Of a DNA stretch of 64,000 bases, positions 8,367 to 15,560 are shown piece after piece. This DNA is from Verrucomicrobiaceae bacterium (GTDB lineage Bacteria; Verrucomicrobiota; Verrucomicrobiia; Verrucomicrobiales; Verrucomicrobiaceae). The DNA lies in assembly GCA_024232965.1 (NCBI GenBank), contig JACKQF010000012.1, positions 3,488-67,487 of the forward strand, in the 5' to 3' direction. Made by a program: the position numbers and the translations under genes. Position 1 is the first letter of the stretch. Each line of letters opens with the position of its first letter. Below the pieces are notes generated by a model, which saw only the letters and a program-made list of their open reading frames with translations, did not search any database and was not told where the DNA came from.

Positions 8367-9383
8367 ATGAAACTCCACACCCTCGCCCTGACGTTCTTGC
8401 TCTGCACTGGGATGGTGTTTGGCATGGAATCGCCTCGTCTTGCCGTTCTCACTGACATCGGTGGTGATCCAGATGATCAGCAATCGATGGTGCGGCTGAT
8501 GGTGTATGCGAATGAGTTCGACATCGAACTGCTGCTGGCGAGCGCCTCGGGCACGCGGGGTGAGCTGAAGCAGGCGGTGACGCGGCCGGATTTGATTTTG
8601 GCGGTGATTGACGCGTATGAAAAGGTCTTGCCCAATCTCAAGAAGCACGCCGCGAACTGGCCAGAGGCCGCAACGCTCAGGCAGTGTGTGAAGTCGGGGA
8701 ATCCTCATCGCGAGCGAGCGCACATCGGCGACGGACATGATACTGAGGGATCGCGTGCTCTCATTGAACGTGTCGATGCGGGAAGCACTGAGAGGCCGCT
8801 GAACATTGCGATCTGGGGCGGCCAGACGGATTTTGCGCAGGCGTTGTGGCGGGTCAAACAGGATCGCGGAGCTGAGGGTTTGGCGGTGTTCGCGAAGAAG
8901 TTGCGGGTCTATGACATCAACGATCAGGACGGCATCGCTGACTGGATGCGCGGCGAGTTTCATGGCCTCAACTACATCCTGGCCAAGGCTCCGCAGGGGC
9001 GCGATAAGCGCGAGGGCACTTATCGCGGCATCTACCTGACGGGCGATGAATCGCTGACCAGTGCGGAATGGATTCGAGCGAATGTGACGTCGCGCGGACC
9101 GCTCGGCGCCATGTATCCCATGAAGACACACACCGCTCCGAACAAACACGGCTGCATGAAGGAGGGCGATACGCCTTCGTGGTTCTTCTTTCTCCCGATG
9201 GGCGGCAATGATCCATCTGATCCCGCGAAGCCCGGCTGGGGCGGTCAGTTTCAGCGCGAGACCGATGGTTGGTGGCGGGATTTGCCCGCGAAGGAGGGCT
9301 TTGATCCGCGCAGCACCGTGAGTCGCTGGCGCACTGAGTTTCAGGCCGACTTTGCGAAACGCATGACTTGGTGCGTCGAATGA
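8367..9383 (+). CDS. DUF1593-type secreted protein with nucleoside-hydrolase-like fold
   Basis: 338 aa from ATG 8367, which gives a clean signal peptide (MKLHTLALTFLLCTGMVFG). The mature N-terminus has VLTDIGGDPDDQQSMVRLM, the DxDxxDD-like metal loop of nucleoside hydrolase-related proteins, followed by LLLASASGTRGE, NIAIWGGQTDFAQAL and a C-terminal FFFLPMGGNDPSDP segment. This matches DUF1593, seen in exported proteins of polysaccharide-degrading bacteria; the activity is not established, though hydrolysis of a glycosidic bond is plausible. It lies 31 bases after the sulfatase and overlaps the next start by four bases, so it is part of the same transcript. Confidence 0.85.
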   Translation: MKLHTLALTFLLCTGMVFGMESPRLAVLTDIGGDPDDQQSMVRLMVYANEFDIELLLASASGTRGELKQAVTRPDLILAVIDAYEKVLPNLKKHAANWPEAATLRQCVKSGNPHRERAHIGDGHDTEGSRALIERVDAGSTERPLNIAIWGGQTDFAQALWRVKQDRGAEGLAVFAKKLRVYDINDQDGIADWMRGEFHGLNYILAKAPQGRDKREGTYRGIYLTGDESLTSAEWIRANVTSRGPLGAMYPMKTHTAPNKHGCMKEGDTPSWFFFLPMGGNDPSDPAKPGWGGQFQRETDGWWRDLPAKEGFDPRSTVSRWRTEFQADFAKRMTWCVE

Positions 9384-10348
9384 GCCACACTCTTTGCATG
9401 ATCCGAATTCTCCTAGCCCTGTTGGTCGTCACCACCCTCTCTGCGCAGGATGCGCTTACCGGCCAGTGGGCACTGGAATTGCCCAACCATGAAGTCGGCT
9501 GGCTCTCGGTCGAAGAGGGAAAAGTCGAACTGATGTGGGGCGTGGGATCCACTCGCCCAGTGGAGAAGTTTGATCGTCAGAAGGATCAATTGAGCTTTGA
9601 GCGGGCGATCAAGCGCCCTCTCGCGCCGAAGGACGAACCTGCGCCGAAGTATCGCATCACGATGACGGCGGAGGGCGAGAAGTTGAGTGGATCGATGACG
9701 CCTGAGAGCGGTCCAGCGATTGTCTTCTCTGGCAAAAAACAGCCGCCAATCCCTGCGCGACCCGATCTGGAAGGCGTGGTTTTTGGAGCGCCCATCCGGC
9801 TCTTCAATGGCGAAGATCTTGACGGATGGCGCGTCAGCAATGCGAGCAAAAAGAATGGCTGGTCAGTGCGCGAGGGCGTGCTGTGCAATGACACGCCCAA
9901 GACTGACTTTGGCGCATACGGCGAGTATGCCAACCTGCGCACCGAGGCGGAGTTCGAGGACTTCCAACTCCACGCCGAATACCGACTGCCGCCGGAAGTC
10001 GGCGGTAACAGCGGCATCTATCTGCGGGGCATGTATGAGGTGCAGGTGACCCATCGCGACAGCAAGATGCAGGGCATCAATGGACCGGGCGCGCTGTTTG
10101 GCCGCATCACACCGACGCACAACGCTGGTAAACCTGCGGGCGAGTGGGAAGAGATCGACATCACGCTGGTGGATCGACACGTCACCGTGGTGCTCAATGG
10201 CGAGAAGGTCATCGATAACCAACCCGTGCTCGGTTGCACGGGAGGCGCGCTGAAGAGTGATGCCACGCAGCCTGGACCCATCTATCTTCAAGGGGATCAC
10301 ACCAACGTCCAGTATCGCAACTTCGTGCTGCGGCCAGTGATCAAGTAA
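9380..10348 (+). CDS. DUF1080 (3-keto-disaccharide hydrolase family) secreted protein
   Basis: 322 aa from ATG 9380, which forms an ATGA overlap with the preceding stop; ATG 9398 would also keep the signal peptide (MIRILLALLVVTTLSAQ). Residues ~20-115 form a beta domain with no clear family. The C-terminal DUF1080 domain begins IRLFNGEDLDGWRV and includes FEDFQLHAEYRLP, GNSGIYLRGMYEVQV, GEWEEIDITLVDRHVTVVLN, IDNQPV and GPIYLQGDH...VQYRNFVLRP, a complete concanavalin-like beta sandwich. Characterised members cleave 3-keto glycosides; many are of unknown specificity. The sulfatase neighbours suggest it works on the same exported substrate. Confidence 0.88.
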   Translation: MSHTLCMIRILLALLVVTTLSAQDALTGQWALELPNHEVGWLSVEEGKVELMWGVGSTRPVEKFDRQKDQLSFERAIKRPLAPKDEPAPKYRITMTAEGEKLSGSMTPESGPAIVFSGKKQPPIPARPDLEGVVFGAPIRLFNGEDLDGWRVSNASKKNGWSVREGVLCNDTPKTDFGAYGEYANLRTEAEFEDFQLHAEYRLPPEVGGNSGIYLRGMYEVQVTHRDSKMQGINGPGALFGRITPTHNAGKPAGEWEEIDITLVDRHVTVVLNGEKVIDNQPVLGCTGGALKSDATQPGPIYLQGDHTNVQYRNFVLRPVIK

Positions 10349-10363
10349 CATCGTTGTTCGCTC

Positions 10364-11827
10364 ATGAAAATCCTCGCCTCTCTGCTTGTTGTCGTCCTTT
10401 GCACAGCGCACTCGGCGTTTGCGGCACAACCCAACATCCTCCTTATCCTGACCGATGATCAGGGCTGGCCCACGCTGGGTTGTTATGGATCGAAGCATGT
10501 CCCGACGCCGCATCTGGATCGTCTAGCGGGGGAAGGGGTGCGCTTTACGGATGCCTATGTGATGTCGCAATGCACGCCGACTCGCGCCGCTTTGCTGACC
10601 GGGCAGCACACCGCACGGAACGGCATGTGGCATGTGATTCCATGGTATGCATCGCCCTGGGCGCGATTGTCGGAACCTGCGTATCGCGAGCAATTGCCGC
10701 GCGAGATGCCGAATCTACCTAGGTTGCTGCGTTCAGCCGGATATGCGACCGGAATGGCAGGGAAGTGGCATCTCACGACCGGTGCGGATGGCGACTATGT
10801 GCATCTGAATGCGGGAGATGCGTATGGCTTTGACTTCGTCGCGCCACGTGGCCCGGGATCGCAAAACGAGGGAGACAAGTGGGTGGATCATCTGACTGAT
10901 CAAACGATCCAGTTCATCCGCGAATATCGCGAGAAGCCGTGGTTCTTCTACCTGGCGCATCACACCTTGCATGGCGTTGTCTCTGCACCGGCGGATCTCA
11001 TTCAAAAGCATCGCCAGGCCGGAGCGCCGGAGTCAGGGATGTTCAACGCCACCTATCTCGCGGCCATCGAGCACATGGACAACAGCATCGGGCGCCTGAT
11101 GACAGCGCTGGATGAAATGCAGCAGCGGGAGAATACGCTGATCGTTTTCCTCAGCGACAACGGCGGAGTGGACACGGTTTACTCACCGCCCGGCCTGATC
11201 GGCGATCCCACCGATGGCAGTGTGCCGCTCAAGGTGAAGATGCAGGAGTTCGACAATGCCCCGCTCCGCGCTGGCAAAGGCAGTGCGTATGAAGGTGGCA
11301 TCCGCGTGCCCTGCATCGTCCGCTGGCCCGAGAAGATCAAAGCGGGGCAGGTCATCGAGACGCCGGTGCATGTCACCGATTGGATGCCCACGCTGCTCGC
11401 GGCAGCAGGCCGTGACACAGACACTCCTGTCTGTGACGGACTCAATCTCCTGCCACTGCTCCAGGGCGGCAGCATCCCCGAGCGCCCCCTGTTTTTCTAC
11501 ACCCCGTTTTACGAACTGCGCTGGTGCGTGACTCCCAGCGCTGTCATTCGCGAGGGGGATTGGAAGCTCATCGAGTCCTTTGGCGACTGGTTTGACGACG
11601 AACCTCGCTACCACGTTGGGCACAAGCTCGAACTCTTCAACCTCCGCACCGACTTGGGCGAGCGCCACAACCTTGCTGATTCCGAAAGGGAACGCGCGCA
11701 GGCGATGCAAGCCAAACTCCACGCGTGGTTGGACTCCATCCCAGCGGCCATTCCCAGAGAGAACCCGCACTTTGATGCGAAGCGCATGCTGGAGGAGACG
11801 AAGGTGAAGCAAGCGTGGAATGAGTGA
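10364..11827 (+). CDS. Secreted sulfatase (CTPTR active-site motif)
   Basis: 487 aa with a signal peptide (MKILASLLVVVLCTAHSAFA). It carries the full arylsulfatase set: NILLILTDDQGWPTLGCYG, the formylglycine motif QCTPTRAALLTGQ with Cys70, MAGKWHLT, HHTLHG, IVFLSDNGG, AGKGSAYEGGIRVPCIV and the C-terminal KLELFNLRTDLGERHNLAD block. The usual length and intact residues suggest an active enzyme, given a maturase elsewhere in the genome. It starts 15 bases after the DUF1080 gene and closes the operon; its stop is 15 bases from the convergent GntR gene. Substrate class cannot be read from the sequence. Confidence 0.93.
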   Translation: MKILASLLVVVLCTAHSAFAAQPNILLILTDDQGWPTLGCYGSKHVPTPHLDRLAGEGVRFTDAYVMSQCTPTRAALLTGQHTARNGMWHVIPWYASPWARLSEPAYREQLPREMPNLPRLLRSAGYATGMAGKWHLTTGADGDYVHLNAGDAYGFDFVAPRGPGSQNEGDKWVDHLTDQTIQFIREYREKPWFFYLAHHTLHGVVSAPADLIQKHRQAGAPESGMFNATYLAAIEHMDNSIGRLMTALDEMQQRENTLIVFLSDNGGVDTVYSPPGLIGDPTDGSVPLKVKMQEFDNAPLRAGKGSAYEGGIRVPCIVRWPEKIKAGQVIETPVHVTDWMPTLLAAAGRDTDTPVCDGLNLLPLLQGGSIPERPLFFYTPFYELRWCVTPSAVIREGDWKLIESFGDWFDDEPRYHVGHKLELFNLRTDLGERHNLADSERERAQAMQAKLHAWLDSIPAAIPRENPHFDAKRMLEETKVKQAWNE

Positions 11828-11842
11828 TCGACTGAGGGTCGA

Positions 11843-12604
11843 TTACTCCCTGATGCGCCCCATTGCAGCGCGAGCGGAAGGTAAGCCGCTGATGCGGTTG
11901 CGAAACTCATAGACGTCGGCTCGATAGAGGGTCTCTTCGTGCCAGAGAGGGATTTCAGCGGACGTGTAGCCGGTGGCGACGATTTGGAAGCAGGCGCTGC
12001 CGACTGGGATGCTCAGGTGCGCGGCTTGGGCTTTCGTTGCGTTGACAGCGCGAATGACTTCGTCCGCTCCGCTAATGATCAGGCCGCACTTTTCTGTCCA
12101 GCAGGTGTAGAGGGAAGCTTTGGCATCCGTGCGGGTCATCTTTGGGCAGAGCTTGGCGCGGACGTAGCGCCGCTCGAAGATGACGGGCTTGCGGTCGGCC
12201 AACCGGATGCGTTCCATGTAGATCAGCGTGTCATCCGCTGCCACCTTGAGGGCTCGGGAGACATAAAGCGGAGCCTCCGAGGCGCGGAGTTTGCGATACT
12301 CGAGGAGTTGGGTGCCAGGCTTCTTACCGACGGCGCGGGCTTTGTCGGTGAAGCTGACAAGGCGCTCCAGATCGTAGTCGAGCACTGATTCACGTACGAA
12401 GGTGCCAGCCCCACGCCGCACTTCCAGCAGGCCCTCTGAGACGAGACTGCTGAGGGCTTTGTTTGCGGTGGGGCGACTGGTGTTGAATTGTTCAGCGATG
12501 TCGCGTTCGGTGAGGAATCGGGCGCCCTGAACGAACTGCGGACTGCGGAGCAGTTGCCGCAGTTTGGAGATCAGTTGTTGATGGAAAGATTCGGTGTCAG
12601 CCAC
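11843..12604 (-). CDS. GntR-family repressor of the HutC/UTRA type
   Basis: 253 aa. An N-terminal winged helix (residues ~8-80) contains LTERDIAEQFNTSRPTANKAL and the wing LVSEGLLEVRRGAGTFV, standard for GntR. Residues ~95-245 form a UTRA ligand-binding domain (APLYVSRALKV, TLIYMERIRLADRKPVIFERRYV, IPVGSACFQIVATGY, PLWHEETLYRADVYEF). Such proteins bind palindromic operators and release on binding a sugar phosphate or related metabolite. It is divergent from deoC, and the 79-base gap contains a near-perfect inverted repeat at 12641-12673 that is the probable operator. It is tail-to-tail with the sulfatase operon, which might also be a target. Confidence 0.9.
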   Translation of the reverse strand: MADTESFHQQLISKLRQLLRSPQFVQGARFLTERDIAEQFNTSRPTANKALSSLVSEGLLEVRRGAGTFVRESVLDYDLERLVSFTDKARAVGKKPGTQLLEYRKLRASEAPLYVSRALKVAADDTLIYMERIRLADRKPVIFERRYVRAKLCPKMTRTDAKASLYTCWTEKCGLIISGADEVIRAVNATKAQAAHLSIPVGSACFQIVATGYTSAEIPLWHEETLYRADVYEFRNRISGLPSARAAMGRIRE

Positions 12605-12632
12605 GGTGACTACAGTTAGACAAAATTGGACT

Positions 12633-12660
12633 TTGACAAGTGGCTAAGCCAATTTAGAAA
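12633..12660 (+). promoter_or_regulatory. Predicted sigma70-type promoter of deoC
   Basis: TTGACA at 12633-12638 is a perfect -35 box; TAGAAA at 12655-12660, after a 16-base spacer, matches four of six -10 positions. Transcription would begin near 12667, leaving a leader of about 17 bases without a good Shine-Dalgarno sequence. The -10 box lies within the inverted repeat, which fits repression by the divergent GntR protein. Confidence 0.5.
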
Positions 12661-12673
12661 TTGGCTTAGCCAA
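12641..12673. promoter_or_regulatory. Palindromic operator between gntR-type gene and deoC
   Basis: TGGCTAAGCCAATTT (12641-12655), a two-base spacer and AAATTGGCTTAGCCA (12658-12672) make a perfect 15-base inverted repeat. Each half is itself a near palindrome (TGGCT-A-AGCCA centred on 12646, TTGGCT-T-AGCCAA centred on 12667), so this could be two sites whose centres are 21 bases, two helical turns, apart. Its position over the deoC -10 box and in front of the regulator gene suggests autoregulation and control of deoC. Confidence 0.7.
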
Positions 12674-12683
12674 TCTGAATCTC

Positions 12684-13466
12684 ATGAAATACAGTTACTC
12701 CGACCTTGCCAAAATGATCGATCACAGTCTCCTGCATCCGACGATGACGGACGCGGATTTGGAGGCAGGCTGCAAGCTGGCAGCGCAATACCAAGTCGCC
12801 TCAGTCTGCATCAAGCCGTATGCGGTGAAACAGGCTGTGGATTGGTTGAAGGGCTCTGGGGTCTTGGTGGGTTGTGTGATTGGATTTCCCCATGGCAACA
12901 GTGCGACGGAGTCGAAGCGCTATGAGACGGAGCTGGCTTGCAAAGATGGCGCGAACGAGATCGACATGGTCATCAACCTTGGCAAGGCGCTCAGTGCCGA
13001 CTGGGACTATGTGGAAGCGGATGTGAAGGCCGTCTGCGATGAAGCCCACAAGCACGGTGCCAAGGTAAAGGTCATCTTTGAAAACGACTACCTGACGAAT
13101 GGTGGGGCAGGACTGAGCAGTGATGACTTCAAGCGCAAGCTCTGCGAGATCTGCGAACGGGCGGGAGCCGATTGGGTGAAGACCAGCACCGGCTACGGTT
13201 TTGTGAAGCAGCCTGACGGCAGCTACAACTACAAGGGAGCGACCGAACACGATCTGGCGCTGATGCGTGCGAGTTGCGGCCCCAAGGTCCAGGTCAAAGC
13301 GGCTGGCGGTGTGCGGGATCTGGATGGCCTGATCAAGGTCCGCGACCTCGGTGGCTCACGCTGTGGCGCGACGGCAACCGCAGCGATGATGGATGATTAT
13401 CGCAAACGGGAAGCCGCAGGCGACACCGGCGGGGCTACTGGAGAGATCGGCGCAGGCGGATACTGA
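12684..13466 (+). CDS. deoC: Deoxyribose-phosphate aldolase
   Basis: 260 aa TIM-barrel aldolase that reversibly cleaves 2-deoxyribose 5-phosphate into glyceraldehyde 3-phosphate and acetaldehyde in the cytoplasm. Key positions: Asp104 in EIDMVIN, Schiff-base Lys166 in DWVKTSTGYG, and the second active-site Lys205 in KVQVKAAGGVRD. Length is typical. The 3' end (residues ~235-260) is a Gly/Ala-rich tail (GDTGGATGEIGAGGY) beyond the usual barrel. No other deoxynucleoside genes are adjacent; instead it is divergent from a GntR/UTRA regulator, so it may serve a sugar pathway rather than nucleoside salvage. Confidence 0.92.
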   Translation: MKYSYSDLAKMIDHSLLHPTMTDADLEAGCKLAAQYQVASVCIKPYAVKQAVDWLKGSGVLVGCVIGFPHGNSATESKRYETELACKDGANEIDMVINLGKALSADWDYVEADVKAVCDEAHKHGAKVKVIFENDYLTNGGAGLSSDDFKRKLCEICERAGADWVKTSTGYGFVKQPDGSYNYKGATEHDLALMRASCGPKVQVKAAGGVRDLDGLIKVRDLGGSRCGATATAAMMDDYRKREAAGDTGGATGEIGAGGY

Positions 13467-13493
13467 CAATTCGCGAGTGTGCGGCGGGTCCGA

Positions 13494-14513
13494 TCAGAAC
13501 TGAGCGAGGAAGCGGGTGTCGTTTTCGATCAGGTGACGGATGTCGCTGATGCCGTGAAGAATCATCGCGAGGCGATCGAGGCCCATGCCGAAGGCGAAGC
13601 CGGTGACTTGGTCTGGGTGCAGGAGATCATCACCGCGAGTCTTGCTGACGGCGGCGAAGACGGCGGGATCGACCATGCCGCAACCGGCGATCTCGATCCA
13701 GCGAGCTTCTTTTCCTTTGGCTTCCAGCTTCACATCGATCTCGAAGCTGGGCTCAGTGAAGGGGAAGAAGTGGGGGCGGAAGCGGACGACGGTCTTGGGG
13801 CCAAAAATCTCGCGGAAGAAGCCTTCGAGCGTGCCTTTGAGATCGGCGAGGCTGACCTGCGTATCGACGTAAAGGCCTTCGAGTTGGTTGAAGACGCTGA
13901 GGTGGGTCGCATCGATTTCATCGCGACGATAGGCTGCCCCTGGGGCGATGATGCGGACCGGGAGCGCCTTGATGCTTTCCATGGTGCGGATCTGCACGGA
14001 GGAGGTGTGGGTGCGGAGCAAGCGGCCATCGGCAAGGTAAAAGGTGTCGCTTTCGTTGCGGGCGGGATGATCGGCGGGCGTATTCAGCGCGTCAAAGCAA
14101 TGCCACTCGGTCTCGACTTCAGGTCCATCGGCAAGGGCAAATCCCATCCGGCGCAGCGTGCGGACGGCGAGATCGCGGATCTGGGTAAGGGGATGCAGGG
14201 ATCCGGTACCGACACCAAGGCGGCCGGGGAGGGTAATATCAATGCCGTCAGCGACTTTGGCATCGGCTGCTTGTTGAAGCGCTTCTTGGCGGGAAGTGAG
14301 ACCGCTGGTAATGGCGTCGCGCACTTCGTTGAGCTTGGCGCCGACCTCTTTGCGCTGGTCTCCGGGCACGTCTTTCATGCCGGAACTGAGGGCCGTGAGA
14401 CTGCCTTTTTTTCCCAGGTAGGCGACGCGGAAGGTTTCCAGAGCGGTTTCGTCTGTGAGCGTTTCGAGTTCGGCGAGCGCCTGGGTGCGGAGTTGGTCGA
14501 GTTGCGTGAGCAT
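13494..14513 (-). CDS. pheS: Phenylalanyl-tRNA synthetase alpha subunit
   Basis: 339 aa from ATG 14513 (MLTQLDQLRTQ); an in-frame start at 14558 would add 15 residues not seen in the family. The N-terminal coiled-coil tRNA-binding arm (residues 1-90, LGKKGSLTALSSGMKDV) is followed by the class II catalytic core: GFALADGPEVETEWHCFDAL, NTPADHPAR, LLRTHTSSVQIRTM (motif 2 region), FRPHFFPFTEPSFEIDV, GCGMVDPAVF and FAFGMGLDRLAMI (motif 3). It charges tRNA-Phe together with the beta subunit. The pheT gene is not adjacent, so the two subunits are encoded separately here. It converges with deoC with only 27 bases between stops. Confidence 0.96.
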   Translation of the reverse strand: MLTQLDQLRTQALAELETLTDETALETFRVAYLGKKGSLTALSSGMKDVPGDQRKEVGAKLNEVRDAITSGLTSRQEALQQAADAKVADGIDITLPGRLGVGTGSLHPLTQIRDLAVRTLRRMGFALADGPEVETEWHCFDALNTPADHPARNESDTFYLADGRLLRTHTSSVQIRTMESIKALPVRIIAPGAAYRRDEIDATHLSVFNQLEGLYVDTQVSLADLKGTLEGFFREIFGPKTVVRFRPHFFPFTEPSFEIDVKLEAKGKEARWIEIAGCGMVDPAVFAAVSKTRGDDLLHPDQVTGFAFGMGLDRLAMILHGISDIRHLIENDTRFLAQF

Positions 14514-14612
14514 GGGAATGAGGGAGGCGCAAATTGGCAAGGAACAGCGCGGGAGCAAGGAGAGGTTTGCGCTTGCCAGTTGTGGCGACGTTGTTCTAGG
14601 CTCTAGGCCTCT

Positions 14613-15560
14613 ATGAAACAGAATTCAGCGGATTCAGCGTCACGTCGGGATTTTTTGCGGCAGACATTCGGAGCAGGGGTTGCTGTGCTAACTGGCAGCG
14701 GCTGTGCGGCTTTGATGCCGGGCGGCGGGAACTGGATCGATGCGCACGTGCATGTTTGGACGCCTGACACCGATAGATATCCGCTGGCGGCGGGGTTTAC
14801 GAAGGCCGGAATGTCGCCGCCAAGCTTCACGCCGGAGCAATTGTTTGCGCACTGCAAGCCGGAAGGTGTGGCGCGTATCGTGCTGATCCAGATGAGCTAC
14901 TACCAGTACGACAATCGCTACATGCTGGACATGATGCAGGCTCATCCGGGTGTCTTTTCAGGCGTCGCTATTATTGACGAGCACGCTGCGGATGTGCGAG
15001 GCCGAATGAAGGCGCTGAAGGAGGCGGGGGTGCGTGGTTTTCGCATCACTCCAGGCAAACAGCCCATTGATGCGTGGCTGGGATCTCCTGGGATGAAGGA
15101 GATGTGGAAGGTGGCGGCTGATGAGGGGCTCAATATTTGTGCGCTCATCAATCCAGAGGCGCTGGAGGCGATCAATAAGATGGCGGATCAGTTTCCCGAA
15201 ACGGGGCTGGTGATTGATCATTTTGCGCGCCTGGGCATGGCGGGGCCTGTGTTACGCGGTCCGCTGGATCGGTTGCTGCATCTTTCCAAGCACTCGCGGG
15301 CGCATGTGAAGACCTCTGCCTTTTATGCGCTGGGCGCGAAAAAAGCGCCGTATCTGGATCTGGGGAAGATGATCAAGGAACTAAGGGATGCGTATGGGGC
15401 GGAGCGGTTGATGTGGGCCAGTGATTGTCCGTTTCAGGTCGATCCTGGCCACAACTATCATGACTCGATTGCGTTGGTGCGGGATCGTTTGGACTTTTTG
15501 ACTGCGCACGACAAGGAGTGGATGTTGCGCCGCACAGCTGAAAGGGTGTTTTTCTCGTGA
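14613..15560 (+). CDS. Tat-exported amidohydrolase-family (metal-dependent TIM-barrel) protein
   Basis: 315 aa. The N-terminus has a twin-arginine signal (SRRDFLRQTFGAGVAVLTG) and a Cys in GSGCAAL suggesting a lipoprotein or an early mature residue. The amidohydrolase-2 fold is indicated by WIDAHVHVWTPDTDRYP (first metal-binding His pair), FRITPGKQP, LVIDHFARLG (third His) and the C-terminal LMWASDCPF (metal-binding Asp). Relatives include L-fucono/rhamnono-lactonases and decarboxylases; lactone hydrolysis in sugar-acid catabolism is plausible but not shown. It overlaps the start of the next gene, pointing to a two-gene operon with an exported dehydrogenase that could supply its substrate. 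Confidence 0.85.
   Translation: MKQNSADSASRRDFLRQTFGAGVAVLTGSGCAALMPGGGNWIDAHVHVWTPDTDRYPLAAGFTKAGMSPPSFTPEQLFAHCKPEGVARIVLIQMSYYQYDNRYMLDMMQAHPGVFSGVAIIDEHAADVRGRMKALKEAGVRGFRITPGKQPIDAWLGSPGMKEMWKVAADEGLNICALINPEALEAINKMADQFPETGLVIDHFARLGMAGPVLRGPLDRLLHLSKHSRAHVKTSAFYALGAKKAPYLDLGKMIKELRDAYGAERLMWASDCPFQVDPGHNYHDSIALVRDRLDFLTAHDKEWMLRRTAERVFFS

Noticed and set aside
13479..14606. 375-aa plus-strand reading frame
   Set aside because: Antisense to pheS; its Glu/Gly-rich composition is typical of a shadow of a GC-rich gene.
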